Source of the DNA: Muraenolepis orangiensis
Lineage: Eukaryota > Chordata > Actinopteri > Gadiformes > Muraenolepididae
Assembly (NCBI GenBank): GCA_027704905.1
Contig: CM051005.1
Coordinates: 32,404,358 to 32,468,357, forward strand
DNA length: 64,000 nt
Direction of reading: 5' to 3'
The notes below the pieces were generated by a model that worked only from the letters and a program-made list of their open reading frames with translations, was not told the origin of the DNA and did not search any database. The translations under genes were made by a program, and so were the position numbers. Numbering within the stretch: position 1 is the stretch's first letter; each line of letters begins with the position of its first letter. This document shows, in pieces, positions 33,091 to 44,595 of this stretch.

Positions 33091-34665
33091 GCATCCAAGA
33101 AGAGGCCCTTTCTAAAGTCCCAGAAAACATAAGGGCAGAGGTCAGAAAGGCGTTTTCTAACAGAGCCTCGACTACAATGTGCACCAATACTGGCGTTGAA
33201 CAGAAGGAATACCCAGTGGTTATGATGTTGCTGGAAGTAACAACAAATTCTGGCCAGTTGATCGGCGCCCTCATCGACCTCGCATCGGATACCAATTACA
33301 TCGCGAACGATGCGGCCAAACGCCTCGGACTGACTGGTGAAAACATCAAGCTGATTGTCCACGGTATTGGAGGGATGGAAAAGACGGTGACGACCAAGGG
33401 GTGAAAACCTCCAAGGGGACCGTGGCAGAACACAGACTGCTCTGCTACGGCCTGGAGAGCATCGCAGAGATAAGCCTGTCTGTCACTCCGCAACAGCTGC
33501 GGAAAATCTTTCCTGACGTCGCCGCGGAAGACCTGGTCCGTCCTGAAAGTATCGACCTCCTGATTAGCCACAGGGAAGGTCGATTGGTCCCACAGCCAGT
33601 CAAAATGCAGGGAGATCTAGTCCTCTGGGATGGACCACTGGGGAAGACTGTCGGCGGAACACACCCTGACCTCTTTGAAATGGTCGATCTAACCATGCAC
33701 CAGTCCGACACTCACTTCGCAAGATCCATGAGAACATCCTCAAGGATGTACAAGGAGGTCCTTGTGGACTCAAGAGGCCTGACTGAAGACCTAGCAAGAA
33801 AGGACGTGGTCCTCAGCAACACCACTGCCATAACAAGGAGTTGTTTGAGTGGTTCAAGTGGGACAGCATCGGAGTGGCTTGTGATCCGAAGTGCGGGAGC
33901 TGCAAGTGCAGTAAGTGTCCCCCAGGAGGCAAAGAGATGACCCTTGGAGAAGAAAGGGACCTCGAGAAAATAAAGGACTGCCTCACCTATGTGCTGGCAG
34001 ACAAACACAGCAACACTCCTCACTGGGTCTGGACGGGTCAAAGTGGGAGGAGTGAGGACTCCACTGACCCCAATAGAAGCGGCTCAACCTCGCCCAGAAC
34101 CCTGATTCTTCCCAACCAGATGCAGGACGAGGAGAATAAGGCGCTGGGGGTTGGATACGAACCCGAAACAGACAAGCTCCGTGTTGTGACATCGATAAAC
34201 TTCTCAAAGAAGCGAGGGAAGATGAGAACAGGGCTGGATCTACGGGAGGAGGAGATCAGAAGCAGCACACCCGACCCTCTCACCCGGCGCATGCTGTTGA
34301 GCCAGATCGCTGGTTTCTATGATCCCATCGGCCTTGCCTCACCTGCTAAACAGAAAGGAGTAATGCTGGTGAGAGAATCCTTTCAGGAAGCAGGGAAAGA
34401 CCGTCCATCCAAAGACACCTGGGACGATCCACTCTCCCCACGTCTGCGAGAAGCAGCGATTGAGGTTTTCGAGGAGTATGTGAGGCTTGGCCAAATCAAG
34501 TTTGAAAGAAGCCTCACACCCCGGGGAGCCATAGGCCGTCCAATGGGGATCACCTTCTCCGATGGCAGTGAGGCATCCTACGGAGCCGTACTGTATCTCC
34601 GGTGGGAGACGGAGCAAGACGGGGTCATGGTAAGGCTGGTCGAGTCGAAAGCCAAGCTCACCCCC
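33072..34665 (+). pseudogene. BEL-1 copy 1 pol, 5' part: protease, RT lost, RNase H start
   Basis: Reading starts after the gag frame break. The Pao-type aspartic protease signature is GALIDLASDTNYI at about 33265-33303. A copy-specific deletion of about 17 bp at about 33398 and a shared frame break near 33830 follow. The pre-RT linker (KWDSIGVACDPKCG, CPPGGKEMTLGEERDL) then runs straight into the post-RT connection (WVWTGQSGR) at about 34026, so the whole RT core with its YxDD box is missing. The connection and RNase H start are present (RRMLLSQIAGFYDPIGLASP; FSDGSEASYGAVLYL) until interruption by BEL-2 at 34666. Confidence 0.88.
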
Positions 34666-35084
34666 TGTTTCAGCAACTTGTCTCACCTTTCTTCAAGCCG
34701 CCGCGCAAGCCAGGCCAGGGGGATTTCCGACGCACGTTCAGTAAACTTAAACTAATTACAAAGAAAATAGGATCTCCTGTCCTTCTAAATAGTACAACAA
34801 AAAAGGTGTATCCGTGTTCCAATGTAAATGTAAATGAAAAGGGCATCTAACTTAATCTGTTCTTGCTCTCGCGTTTTATCTAGTTCTACTTCGTTCTAAT
34901 TATGTGTATGTGTGTGGTCAAAAAACTATTTCGCTCCCGACTGTGGCTAGCGTTTCCATACAAAGACGCTCACCTCCCGGCCTCACTTCCTGTCTACCTA
35001 TTTAAGAGTTCTGAGTCAAAGTAAAAGTGCCAGCCGGGGAGGAAATTTCAATCAAATAAAACTAAGGATGAATTGGCTGTAACA
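34666..35084 (-). repeat. BEL-2 3' LTR
   Basis: 419 bp, TGTTTCAG...GCTGTAACA in + orientation. Nearly identical to 41823-42242. The AGGGGCCGG purine-rich word just beyond 35085 on the coding strand is a plausible primer for plus-strand synthesis. Confidence 0.9.
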
Positions 35085-35210
35085 AACCGGCCCCTAATTG
35101 TTAGCCATCTTGGAGAACAATTACCAAAAAGGAGCCAATTCAAATTCTAAATCTAATGTCCAAATACATTAGTCAAAGTGTAAATCTAAGTAAATATTTT
35201 CATTCACTAC

Positions 35211-38200
35211 TCATGTTATTTGTGATCTTCCGCTTCCATCTTCTGCCTCCATAAGTAGGCATAGTTTGCTCACTGGCCGTTCAAGAATGTTCGCTTTGGT
35301 CTTCACTAAGACACTTCGCACAAGACCTTTTGATCCAGGCAGAGGTTTGACCACTCTGCCCAGCTGCCAGGAGCTCCTAGGGGCAGTTTCGTCCACGATC
35401 ACAACCAGGTCTCCTGTGGTTAGGTTTCTCCTGGGTCTGTTCCATTTGATTCTTTCCTGCATGAGCGGTAAGTATTCCTTAATCCATCTCCGCCAGAAAA
35501 GGTCTGATATGTATTGCACTTGTCTCCATCGTCGCTGGGAGTACAAGTCTCCTTTCTGGAAGAGTCCTGGTGGCATGACTGGTTTCGATTTCAGCTGGAG
35601 AAGATGGTTCGGGGTAAGAGGTTCCAAGTCGTTCACTGGGTCACTAGTCACTGTGGTGATGGGTCGGTCATTCATGATGGCCTCAACTTCACACAATGCT
35701 GTTTGGAGAGCCTCGTCATCCAAGAGTTGTTCTTTCAGAACAGAAAAAAGAATCTTCTTGACGAGACGTATTACCCTTTCCCACACTCCTCCATGATGTG
35801 CTCCAGAAGGTGGATTGAAAGTCCACTTCACTCCTTTCTTGAGTAGTGCATGTTGGATTTTAGAGTTATCAATTTCCTTCAAGGCCTCTTGTAACTCACG
35901 GTTTGCACCAATGAAGTTGGTGCCGCAATCTGATCTGATGCTTGACACTGGTCCTCTGCGGCAAATGAATCTGCGTAAAGCATTGATGCACGAGTCAGTG
36001 TTCAGGTAACTCGCTACTTCAAGGTGCACTGCTCGGCAAACAAGACAAGTAAAGATAACTCCATAGCGTTTTACCTGTGACCGGCCCCGCTTTACCTCGA
36101 TAGGCCCAAAGTAATCTACCCCCACATGGGTGAATGGAGGTTCATCTGGGGTTATGCGGTCCTGTGGCAAATCTGCCATCTTCTGCTGTTCCACCTTGGC
36201 TTGATATCTTCGGCAGAAGATGCACATTTTGATGGTTTTCCTAGCCATGGCATTAGCACAAGGTAGCCAGAATCTTTCTCGCAGCTTGGATAGCATGTGA
36301 CCTCGTCCTGAGTGACCCACTTGCAGATGGATTTGCTGTAGGATCAGTCTAGAGGTGTGCGAGTTCTTTGGAAGAATTACTGGGTTCTTTAATTCACTTG
36401 GTAAGGCCATTTTGTTGAGCCTACCTCCTACTCTCAAGATACCCTGGTCCAGGATTGGGTCCAGCTTGCGGAGAGTGCTGGTTTTGGCACATGGCTGTCC
36501 TCGCTTGAGTGAGTCGATTTCCTGCTGGAAGGCTTTTCTTTGTTCATAGTGAATAATGCACATTTCCGCCTCCTGCAGGTCTTCTACATTAAGTCCTATT
36601 TTTGCTTTGTTCTTTAAGTCAGTCTGAGTGTTTCTAGTGACTCTACATAGTCTCCGTTTTAGCAGAAGTGCCTGAAACTTCAGCATCCAAGCTACAGCTC
36701 TTTTGAGTCTGTTCCAGTTTGAGTAATACTCAATAAGTTTGCTTAGCGGGCTCTTTGCTTCTACAATCAAACTGTTCACAAGTGTTTCTTTTTTCACCTC
36801 GGGATCATTTGACTCGATGGGTGGAAAATCTTTTAGCACATTTGGCCATTCAGTGTCTGGTTTAGCAAGAAACTCTGGTCCTTGGAACCATCTTTTGGAC
36901 TTCAGGAAAGCCTCAATACTCAGACCACGTGAAACGTCATCAGCTGGATTTTCCTTCGACCTGATGTGCCGCCACTGGTCTTTGTCTGAAAGCTCACGGA
37001 TGTCTGAAATCCTGTTGGCCACGTAGGTTTTGAATCTTCTGTTCTCATTCTTTATGTATTTCAGCACAGATTCACTGTCTGTCCAAAAGGCTGAGGGCTC
37101 CAACTCCAACTCCAGTTCTGTCCTCAGCAGTCGATCCATCTTGGCTGCAAGTGTTGCTGATGCTAACTCTAATCTAGGGATAGTTATTTGCTTCAGCGGT
37201 GTCACTCTGGATTTCCCCAGAACAAGCGTTACGTGGATTTCACCCGTTCTGTTGGTCAGTCTGAGGTAGCTGACACTGCCATAGCCATGTTCGCTCGCAT
37301 CACAAAAGTGATGCATCTGTGCCTTTTCAACTTGGCCAAAGTTCTTGGGCTTAATGCATCTGTCAATGTTAACTTTGGACAGTTGTTCCAGTTCAGCAAG
37401 CCACTTCTTCCAAGGTGTGAGGTAAGTCTCTGATATGCAGTCATCCCATCCACACTTCAGTTTGCAGAGGTCTTGGAGGATCTGCTTTGCTTTTAGGATG
37501 AATGGTGCCAGGAATCCTAAGGGATCATAAATAGAGCTGACGACTGATAGGATCCCCCGACGCGTCAGGGGTCTGTCCTGGAGAGCGACACGGAATACGA
37601 AGGTGTCCTTTTCAATGTTCCATTGAATTCCTAGAGCTCTCTCTAGTGGCAGCTTCTCTCTGTCCAGGTCCAGTTCTTTGATCTGCTTTGCCTTGTACTC
37701 ATCGGGAATGGAAGAGAGCACAGAGCGGCTGTTGCAAATCCACTTTGTGAGCTTGAATCCACCCTGAGAGCAGAGGTCTCTGAGGTCTTTGCAGAGGGTA
37801 ATGGCCTGGTCCTCTGTTGCTACAGATTTAAGACAATCATCTACGTAAAAGTTGCATTTGATGGTCCTGCTCACCTCTTCAGCATAGCCGTGACCATGGT
37901 CATCTGCAGTCTTGCGCAGTGCTAAGTTGGCACATGATGGAGAGGATACTGCTCCGAATAGGTGGACTGTCATCCGGTACTCCTCGAGATTCTTCGACGT
38001 GTCTCCGTCTGGCCACCACAGCAATCTCAACAGGTCTCGGTCATCCTCATGGACACGGACTTGGTGAAACATCCCTTCTATGTCTGCCATCATAGCAATG
38101 GGTTCTTGGCGGAACCTTAGCAGAACGGCGAGGAGAGGATTCGTCAGGTCAGGTCCTTGAAGTAGTTTGTCATTGAGGGATTCTTGTTGGAATGTCGATG

Positions 38201-41200
38201 AACAATCAAATACCACTCTTAGGGTTTTCTTCCTTTTGTGATACACTGCATGATGTGGGATGTACCACACTTTTCCATCTTGCCTCTGAAGCCTGTCCTG
38301 TGGCACCGTCTCAGCATAGCCTTTCTGGATGACGTCAGTCATAAAGTTCCTGTATTCCAAGGCATAAGTTGGATCGGATTTGAACTTTCTGATCAGGTTC
38401 AGGGCTCGTTGCTTGGCAACGTCACGGTTGTTCGGCATCATCACGTCTCGGTCACGCAGTGGAAGTGACATATAGTAATGTCCGTTCTTGAGCACTACTG
38501 AGCTTTTGGCACTCTGCATGAACATGTGATCTTCAGCAGACATCTCTTTCTTTTCGTCAAATTTCCTCTCAGGAAAATCATGATTGTACTGCTGTACCAG
38601 TAGATCCTTCAACTCTGTCACAGAGATGTGGTTTGCAGTTAATGTCGGCAATCTTGAGGACTCCTCAGCAGTGCAAGAGTTGAGTGGTCCGTTGATCACC
38701 CATCCTAACACTGTCTTGACTGCATAAGGTCCGCCGTCTTCGGCATTGATAATCTGCCATGGTTCAAGGGCTCTAGGGGCATTCGCTCCTATAAGAAGGT
38801 CAATGTCCGCGTCAATCTTATTCAGCTTGACTTCTTTCAAGTATGGCCAGTTTGAGATGTCCTTCTGAGTTGCAACGTTCTCGTGGGTCACTGGGATGGC
38901 ATCTTGTGTGTAGACCTTAGGGAGTTCTATGAAGGTGTTCCCTTCCAGGTTGCCTACTTCCAGTCCAGAAAGCTCATAACTTGAGACAGTCTTGATCTGC
39001 CCCATCGTCCGTAGGAGAATCTCAGTCTTACGGCCTCTAGCGTTCAACTGTCTTCTCAGTCTCTCCGTACAGAACGTCCCTGAACTGCCTGGATCCAGAA
39101 AGGCATAGGTCAGCACGGCCTTGCTTCCCTTTGTGGCTTTTACTTGCACCGGCACAATTGACAGAGCACAGTCTTTGCCGGCCCCGGTTACTCCACCAGC
39201 TTTGAGGGTTACATGACCACTGTTGATGGAGGCCTCCTTCTGTTTTACTGGTTCAATCAGCCTTACTTTGTCTAAATGCAAGATGGTGGGGTGTCTACCT
39301 TGACATTTCTCACAGGTCATCCTCCTCTTGCAATCTTTGCTCATGTGTCCTCTCAAAAGACATCCAAAACAGAAGCCTTTGGTTTTAAGGAACTCTACTG
39401 TGGCGACATGTGGTTGTGTCTTCAACTTCTGGCAATCCTTCAGGTGATGTTTGCCTTCACAGAATGCACAGATGACACAGGAGTCAGATATGTTTGGATA
39501 TTTAAATACAGGATCTTTCGAACATGTTCTAATGTTACAATCATCGGTCAACACTGCTACCGTTGTAGCAAAGCTACTGCCCTTGCTCCTTAGTGAGTCT
39601 GGCTGTTTGGAAATGGCTGCAGTCTTGGTCTTGTTGTAGTCCTGAATGTCACCAAACAGAGGGTCCAGGAGAATCTTGGCCTGCTTTTCCATAAAGGCTA
39701 CAAGGTTATGGAAACGGGCTCTGTGACCTGTTCTTTCCAAGATATCACATGCAGTGGTTCTCCACTTCTCTTTCAGCTTGTAGGGCAATTTAGTAATGAT
39801 CAGTTTCATGTTAGAGGGTAAATCTAGCTCTTCCATGATCTTTAGGTCTTGCATTGTATTGCAGCAGCCTCTAAGATACAGTGCATAGCTCTTTAGTTCT
39901 TTGCCATCATCAGGTTTGATATTTGTCCACTTCAGGGCCTTATCCATGTATGCAATTGTGATTTTCAATTCGTCTCCAAAGTTCTCCTGTAGGAGTCTTT
40001 TAGCCTCTTGATACCCTCTTGAAGGGTCCATATGGAAGCAGCTTCGGACGAGTTCTCTGGGTTGGCCTGATGTATACTGCTCGAGATAATACAGGCGATC
40101 TTGACTGTTTGTGGTTTTGTCTTCAATGCTGTATTCAAAGGCACGCATGAATGTTTTAAAACGTAATGGATCACCATGAAAGGCTTGTATCTCTCTAACA
40201 GGTAATAGCGTTTGCTTATGTTGCAGTACAAGTAAATCAACAATGTCATTCTGTCTTTGCATGACAGAAGACAAACAGTCATAGTCTGGCCTTGGTTCAG
40301 TTATAATGGGCTTTTGACCACTTTCCCTTGGAGGGATGTCCTCCTTCTTGAGCTTTAAAGAGATTGGCGTTTTTGCCATTGTGACAGACTGCTTTGGGGT
40401 TGAGACTGGATGCATTGGGATAACTTGCGGTCGCTTTGTAATTGTAACAACTCTGGCAGGTCTAGGCAGTTGCAGAATTGTTTGCAGTGGTGTTTTAGGA
40501 ACTGTAGATATCCTAGCAAACTCTACAGGTGACTGCTGTAGTCTTGAAGCCTGTGAAAATGGTCTATGGCTTTCCAGGTAGGAGTTCATGCCATCTTCAG
40601 ACCTTCCTGACTGCACATCGAAGCTTTCCAGGACCTTTATCTTGGCTTCTGATGCTGCAATGTCTGCATCAAGTTGGCTGTTTTCTATCTTTGAGTCTAA
40701 GATCAACCTCTCTTGCTCAAGCGCATGCTTAACATTAATTGCTTCCCTACGTGCCACCAGTGCAGCTTGCTCAGCAAGAGCTTTTCTATGTGCTGATGAC
40801 ACCGAAGATGACTTAGATTTACTAACATTAGAAATACTATCTTTTGGAAGGATCAAATCTTGTGGATCTGTTGACTCAGTTGGATCTAATGCAGCCTCTT
40901 GCTGCTCTGATTCAGCCACTGGTTCAACAGACTCTTCTGCAGGCAAATCTTGTTCCTGTAATTCCCCTTGCAGTGCCATTAATTCCTCCCATTTCTGTTC
41001 TTCCACTAGGAAATCTTGAAATGGTTCCATCCTAGGTTCATACCATTCCATTTTGTCTTTTATCTTGTCCTCTTCTGGTAATTCATTTTGCACCGCATCA
41101 TGGGCATTCTTAAAGTCTTCACAAAGTGATTGAAAAGTAACAAGATGTTGTTTCACTGCATCAAAATCTTTTTTCTGCATTTCTTTTTTAAGTTCGTTCA

Positions 41201-41294
41201 TTTTGCGTGTGCATGTTGCTAATTTGCATTTTCGGACCTTCCTTAGCTCCTTAATATGCTCATCCATAAGATCATCAGATTTAGCACCATCCAT
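35211..41294 (-). CDS. BEL-2 gag-pol polyprotein, 2027 aa, intact
   Basis: A single uninterrupted frame. Residues 1-600 are gag: a coiled-coil N-terminus, a Glu-rich stretch and a DUF1759-like capsid region at about 360-550 (IQAFHGDPLRFKTFMRAFEY). Zinc knuckles lie at 606-672 (CAFCEGKHHLKDC, CFGCLLRGHMSKDC, CEKCQGRHP). The aspartic protease has DPGSSG at 734-739. The reverse transcriptase has its first Asp at 1071 (MADIEGMFHQV) and YVDD at 1150-1153. RNase H spans about 1330-1450 (FCDASEHGYGS, WTDSESVLKYI). The integrase has an HHCC finger at 1646-1694, catalytic Asp 1727 (VDYFGP), Asp 1789 (SDCGTNF) and Glu 1839 (GGVWERV). A DUF5641-type C-terminus follows at about 1930-2000. No envelope gene. 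All catalytic residues are present, so it is probably competent or very recently so. Confidence 0.95.
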   Translation of the reverse strand: MDGAKSDDLMDEHIKELRKVRKCKLATCTRKMNELKKEMQKKDFDAVKQHLVTFQSLCEDFKNAHDAVQNELPEEDKIKDKMEWYEPRMEPFQDFLVEEQKWEELMALQGELQEQDLPAEESVEPVAESEQQEAALDPTESTDPQDLILPKDSISNVSKSKSSSVSSAHRKALAEQAALVARREAINVKHALEQERLILDSKIENSQLDADIAASEAKIKVLESFDVQSGRSEDGMNSYLESHRPFSQASRLQQSPVEFARISTVPKTPLQTILQLPRPARVVTITKRPQVIPMHPVSTPKQSVTMAKTPISLKLKKEDIPPRESGQKPIITEPRPDYDCLSSVMQRQNDIVDLLVLQHKQTLLPVREIQAFHGDPLRFKTFMRAFEYSIEDKTTNSQDRLYYLEQYTSGQPRELVRSCFHMDPSRGYQEAKRLLQENFGDELKITIAYMDKALKWTNIKPDDGKELKSYALYLRGCCNTMQDLKIMEELDLPSNMKLIITKLPYKLKEKWRTTACDILERTGHRARFHNLVAFMEKQAKILLDPLFGDIQDYNKTKTAAISKQPDSLRSKGSSFATTVAVLTDDCNIRTCSKDPVFKYPNISDSCVICAFCEGKHHLKDCQKLKTQPHVATVEFLKTKGFCFGCLLRGHMSKDCKRRMTCEKCQGRHPTILHLDKVRLIEPVKQKEASINSGHVTLKAGGVTGAGKDCALSIVPVQVKATKGSKAVLTYAFLDPGSSGTFCTERLRRQLNARGRKTEILLRTMGQIKTVSSYELSGLEVGNLEGNTFIELPKVYTQDAIPVTHENVATQKDISNWPYLKEVKLNKIDADIDLLIGANAPRALEPWQIINAEDGGPYAVKTVLGWVINGPLNSCTAEESSRLPTLTANHISVTELKDLLVQQYNHDFPERKFDEKKEMSAEDHMFMQSAKSSVVLKNGHYYMSLPLRDRDVMMPNNRDVAKQRALNLIRKFKSDPTYALEYRNFMTDVIQKGYAETVPQDRLQRQDGKVWYIPHHAVYHKRKKTLRVVFDCSSTFQQESLNDKLLQGPDLTNPLLAVLLRFRQEPIAMMADIEGMFHQVRVHEDDRDLLRLLWWPDGDTSKNLEEYRMTVHLFGAVSSPSCANLALRKTADDHGHGYAEEVSRTIKCNFYVDDCLKSVATEDQAITLCKDLRDLCSQGGFKLTKWICNSRSVLSSIPDEYKAKQIKELDLDREKLPLERALGIQWNIEKDTFVFRVALQDRPLTRRGILSVVSSIYDPLGFLAPFILKAKQILQDLCKLKCGWDDCISETYLTPWKKWLAELEQLSKVNIDRCIKPKNFGQVEKAQMHHFCDASEHGYGSVSYLRLTNRTGEIHVTLVLGKSRVTPLKQITIPRLELASATLAAKMDRLLRTELELELEPSAFWTDSESVLKYIKNENRRFKTYVANRISDIRELSDKDQWRHIRSKENPADDVSRGLSIEAFLKSKRWFQGPEFLAKPDTEWPNVLKDFPPIESNDPEVKKETLVNSLIVEAKSPLSKLIEYYSNWNRLKRAVAWMLKFQALLLKRRLCRVTRNTQTDLKNKAKIGLNVEDLQEAEMCIIHYEQRKAFQQEIDSLKRGQPCAKTSTLRKLDPILDQGILRVGGRLNKMALPSELKNPVILPKNSHTSRLILQQIHLQVGHSGRGHMLSKLRERFWLPCANAMARKTIKMCIFCRRYQAKVEQQKMADLPQDRITPDEPPFTHVGVDYFGPIEVKRGRSQVKRYGVIFTCLVCRAVHLEVASYLNTDSCINALRRFICRRGPVSSIRSDCGTNFIGANRELQEALKEIDNSKIQHALLKKGVKWTFNPPSGAHHGGVWERVIRLVKKILFSVLKEQLLDDEALQTALCEVEAIMNDRPITTVTSDPVNDLEPLTPNHLLQLKSKPVMPPGLFQKGDLYSQRRWRQVQYISDLFWRRWIKEYLPLMQERIKWNRPRRNLTTGDLVVIVDETAPRSSWQLGRVVKPLPGSKGLVRSVLVKTKANILERPVSKLCLLMEAEDGSGRSQIT

Positions 41295-41822
41295 AATGGC
41301 CGTTAATAATTATAGGCTTGAAGCACACTGTTTTAATAAACCTGATTCACGCAATTCAAACAAGTAAACCAATCAAACGTTCCACTACGCCAACGATTCC
41401 GTTAATAAACCGTAGGCTTTCATTCATAAAACAGGTTTGTTTCCTAAACGCTCGGATGCGCGAGCTTTATGCAATATATCAGCGCTACAGCCAAACACTT
41501 CACCGTTGAGGTTACAAAATAACAAATAACGTTTGAGCACAAGTCCAAAGTTCAAACGTTTCAAAGCAAAGCACACTAAGCTGTATCAAACTTTTCTTGA
41601 CGTTTATCAAGCACTCAAAAGTCAACGTTCTTGTCCAAATAAAACAGTCAGAGTTCGCGTTACTCACGACCCGATGAAAGTTTTTCAGATGCAGCAGGTG
41701 TCCTGATAGCAATGTAGAATCCGTGTGGTTTATCCTCCGGTGATAGTAATCCAATACGGATTTCTTTCGTAATCCTTGAAGATGTTTTTACTCTCGTAAT
41801 CCTTGACGAAGTTTTTTGACTT

Positions 41823-42242
41823 TGTTTCAGCAACTTGTCTCACCTTTCTTCAAGCCGCCGCGCAAGCCAGGCCAGGGGGATTTCCGACGCACGTTCAGTA
41901 AACTTAAACTAATTACAAAGAAAATAGGATCTCCTGTCCTTCTAAATAGTACAACAAAAAAGGTGTATCCGTGTTCCAATGTAAATGTAAACGAAAAGGG
42001 CATCTAACTTAATCTGTTCTTGCTCTCGCGTTTTATCTAGTTCTACTTCGTTCTAATTATGTGTATGTGTGTGGTCAAAAAACTATTTCGCTCCCGACTG
42101 TGGCTAGCGTTTCCATACAAAGACGCTCACCTCCCGGCCTCACTTCCTGTCTACCTATTTAAGAGTTCTGAGTCAAAGTAAAAGTGCCAGCCGGGGGAGG
42201 AAATTTCAATCAAATAAAACTAAGGATAAATTGGCTGTAACA
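41823..42242 (-). repeat. BEL-2 5' LTR
   Basis: 420 bp. Upstream of the coding start at 41294 there is a leader of about 530 bp that holds no other gene. Confidence 0.9.
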
Positions 42243-44269
42243 CCAGAAAGGTGACATCATTAAAGCGGAGCTGTGTGGAGCAGTTTTTGCTTCTCGCCTG
42301 AAAAAGTATGTCGAGAAGCACTGCCACATCGAAGTTGAACGCTGGACGCACTTTGTGGATAGCCAAACCATCCTAGGAGCGATTCAAAGGGACAGCTACG
42401 GCTATCAGACCTTCGTTGCGAATCGAATCGGAGAAATCCAGAAGGCCGGGCCGGTGGAAAGCTGGAAGTGGGTTGAGGGGAAAGAGAACATTGCTGACAT
42501 CCTCACAAGGGGAGCAACCCCGGAAGAACTCGCCGAAGGATCGGTGTGGCAGGAGGGCCCCGGATTTCTGAAGACCGCCAGCGAGATAGCCACCTCTGTT
42601 GCTGATGAAATCAAAGGACTCCAGAGGAAAGCATTCTCCGCAGCGGTCACCAGAGACCAGTCCAAACAGCTGTCGGGCCCGAGCGACACTGCCAGCCAAG
42701 CTGCGATCTGCCCCCCTGTCCCACAGCAAAGACGATGGAGCGTGGATCTTGTGCGCCTTGTGAAGCCCCAAAGGTTCAGTTCACTCGCAAAGTTGTGCGG
42801 AATTGTCGCCTGGACCAGACGAGCAGTGGAAACCTGGCTGGGTGGCAACGGCCAGGCTCCCGGAACAGCAAAGTGGGAGGCAGGCCCAAAGTTATCTGCA
42901 AAAGAAAGAGCAGCAGCTTTCCAGGATTTGGCTCTCGCGGCCCAAGACGGTGTTGAGTTCTGTGACACAACCCTGGATCGCTTGGTGGTTCGGAAGGAGG
43001 AGAGCACAGGGCTCCTACTCTGCGGAGGAAGAGTCCAGTGCTGGACCGAGGACGGAGCAGCTGTGCCGCTAGTCCCATCTCAGTCATGGCTGGCCGCCCT
43101 ACTGGTCAGAGAAGCGCATGAAGAAAATCATGAAGGTGTCGCGTCCACTCTGCTACGCACAAGGAGGAAAGCTTGGATTATGCAGGGACGAAGAGTAGTC
43201 AAAAGTATTGAACGACTGCCTTGCCTGTCGAAAGCGAAGGGCCAAGATGTGCCGACAAGTGATGGCCGACCTCCCTCATGAGCGCACTCAAAGAGCCAAC
43301 CCATTTGAGTACACAACTCGGGACCTGTTCGGCCCCTTTGAAGTGAGGGACGCTGTTAAGAAGCGGACGAAGCAGAAGGTCTGGGGCATTGTCTACTGTT
43401 GCATGGCCTCGAGAGCTGTTCACGCAGATCTCACTGATGACCTATCTTCGGAAAGCTTCCTCCAAGCGTACTCCCGCTTTGTGGCACTGAGGGGGCATCC
43501 GAAGAAACTATGGTCGGATAGAGGAACCAACTTCATTGGCGCCAAGCCAGCTCTGCATGAACTGTACAAACACTTGGCTTGCCTTGAGACTGCATCCATG
43601 GAAGACATGGCGGCCAAGAATGGGACCGAATGGGAGTGGGAGTTCCACCCAGTGAAGCTTTTGAAAAGAGCGCTCACCAACCTCAGAGACGCAACAGAGT
43701 CGCTCACGTGGGTAGAACTTCAAACCCTGGTCTACCAGGCGGCCAACCTGACAAATCAACGCCCTATTGACGCTAGAGCCCAAGGCCAAGAGGATGTAGT
43801 CGAGTATTTAACGCCTAACTCCCTCATCCTGGGCCGTGCCTCCGTTGTAGGTGATACAAGTGGACTCGACCTGTGCACCCATCCCTGGCGCCGACTGAGA
43901 GCAATTCAACTCGGGGTGGACAGATTCTGGGCAAAGTGGAGTGAGCTAGCTGGCCCGAATCAGTTTGTCCACAACAAATGGCATCGGACAGAGCGGAATG
44001 TCAAGGTCGGTGATCTTGTCTGGATCGCCGACCAGAACGCGCTGAGAGGCCAGTTCCGTCTGGGAAGAATCTTGTCAGTATACCCAGACAGAAAAGGGAT
44101 CGTCAGGGACGCTGATATCAAGACATGTGCCGGCCTCATCGTCTCCCCTGCAGGTGGACTGAAGAAGAGGAGCCCTCCACTGCCCACGACCGTCATCAGG
44201 AGAGACGTAAGAAGATTGGTGGTCCTCCTCCCCGTGGAGGACCAAACTCATCTGCCTGAGCCGCCCTGA
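42243..44269 (+). pseudogene. BEL-1 copy 1 pol, 3' part: RNase H end and integrase
   Basis: Resumes RNase H after BEL-2 (FVDSQTILGAIQRDSYGYQT at about 42352). A gap of about 27 nt relative to copy 2 follows at about 42571, then the integrase. A copy-specific frame break lies at about 43203 (extra bases in GTCAAAAGTATTG). The integrase core shows the first Asp (TTRDLFGPFEV) and second Asp (LWSDRGTNFIGAK), but at about 43650 EFHPV joins KLLKRALTNL. The segment that should carry the catalytic Glu is missing, as in copy 2. The C-terminal domain runs to TGA 44269 (KVGDLVWIADQNALRGQFRL). The integrase cannot be active. Confidence 0.88.
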
Positions 44270-44595
44270 TGCCGTTCCCTGCCCACACCCCTTGCCCAGT
44301 TCATCGCCCAAGCCCCTAGATCCGGTCACCACCCCTAACCCCCCCTCTCGGCTGGTTGGTGTACCCGCTACCACCATGCCCCACACTCCACACATACATG
44401 AAGACTTAGAGCATTCATACCACATGCCCCATCGATCTTGGCACCACACACACCTGCCAAGAGACGTGGCTGACTTTGGACTATGCTTGCTCGTCTACTA
44501 CACACACACAAAGAAGGGTGTCGTTAAGAGGGGTCAATCTCTGATGTGAAGTAAGTCTCTGATCAAGCCAAGTGATCAGGAACTTAAGTGGGAGG
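44270..44595 (+). other. BEL-1 copy 1 3' untranslated region and purine tract
   Basis: Non-coding, matching 58612-58940. It ends with AACTTAAGTGGGAGG, the polypurine tract next to the middle LTR. Confidence 0.75.

Larger units (their letters stand above)
34666..42242 (-). mobile_element. BEL-2: intact, young BEL/Pao retrotransposon nested in BEL-1 copy 1
   Basis: 7577 bp with direct LTRs at 34666-35084 and 41823-42242, coding on the - strand. The two LTRs differ at about three positions in 420 (T/C, a one-base G indel and G/A), which indicates recent insertion. The flanks resume BEL-1 coding sequence at RNase H, as a comparison with copy 2 (about 56580-56590) shows. Copy 2 has CCCTCGACCAGAAAGG at the site, whereas here the left flank ends CACCCCC and the right begins CCAGAAAGG. 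The target duplication is therefore not clear, and a few bases are missing. Confidence 0.92.

Noticed and set aside
33072..33404. Separate short protease gene in BEL-1
   Set aside because: It is a piece of pol cut off by a deletion in copy 1. Copy 2 continues in frame past this point.
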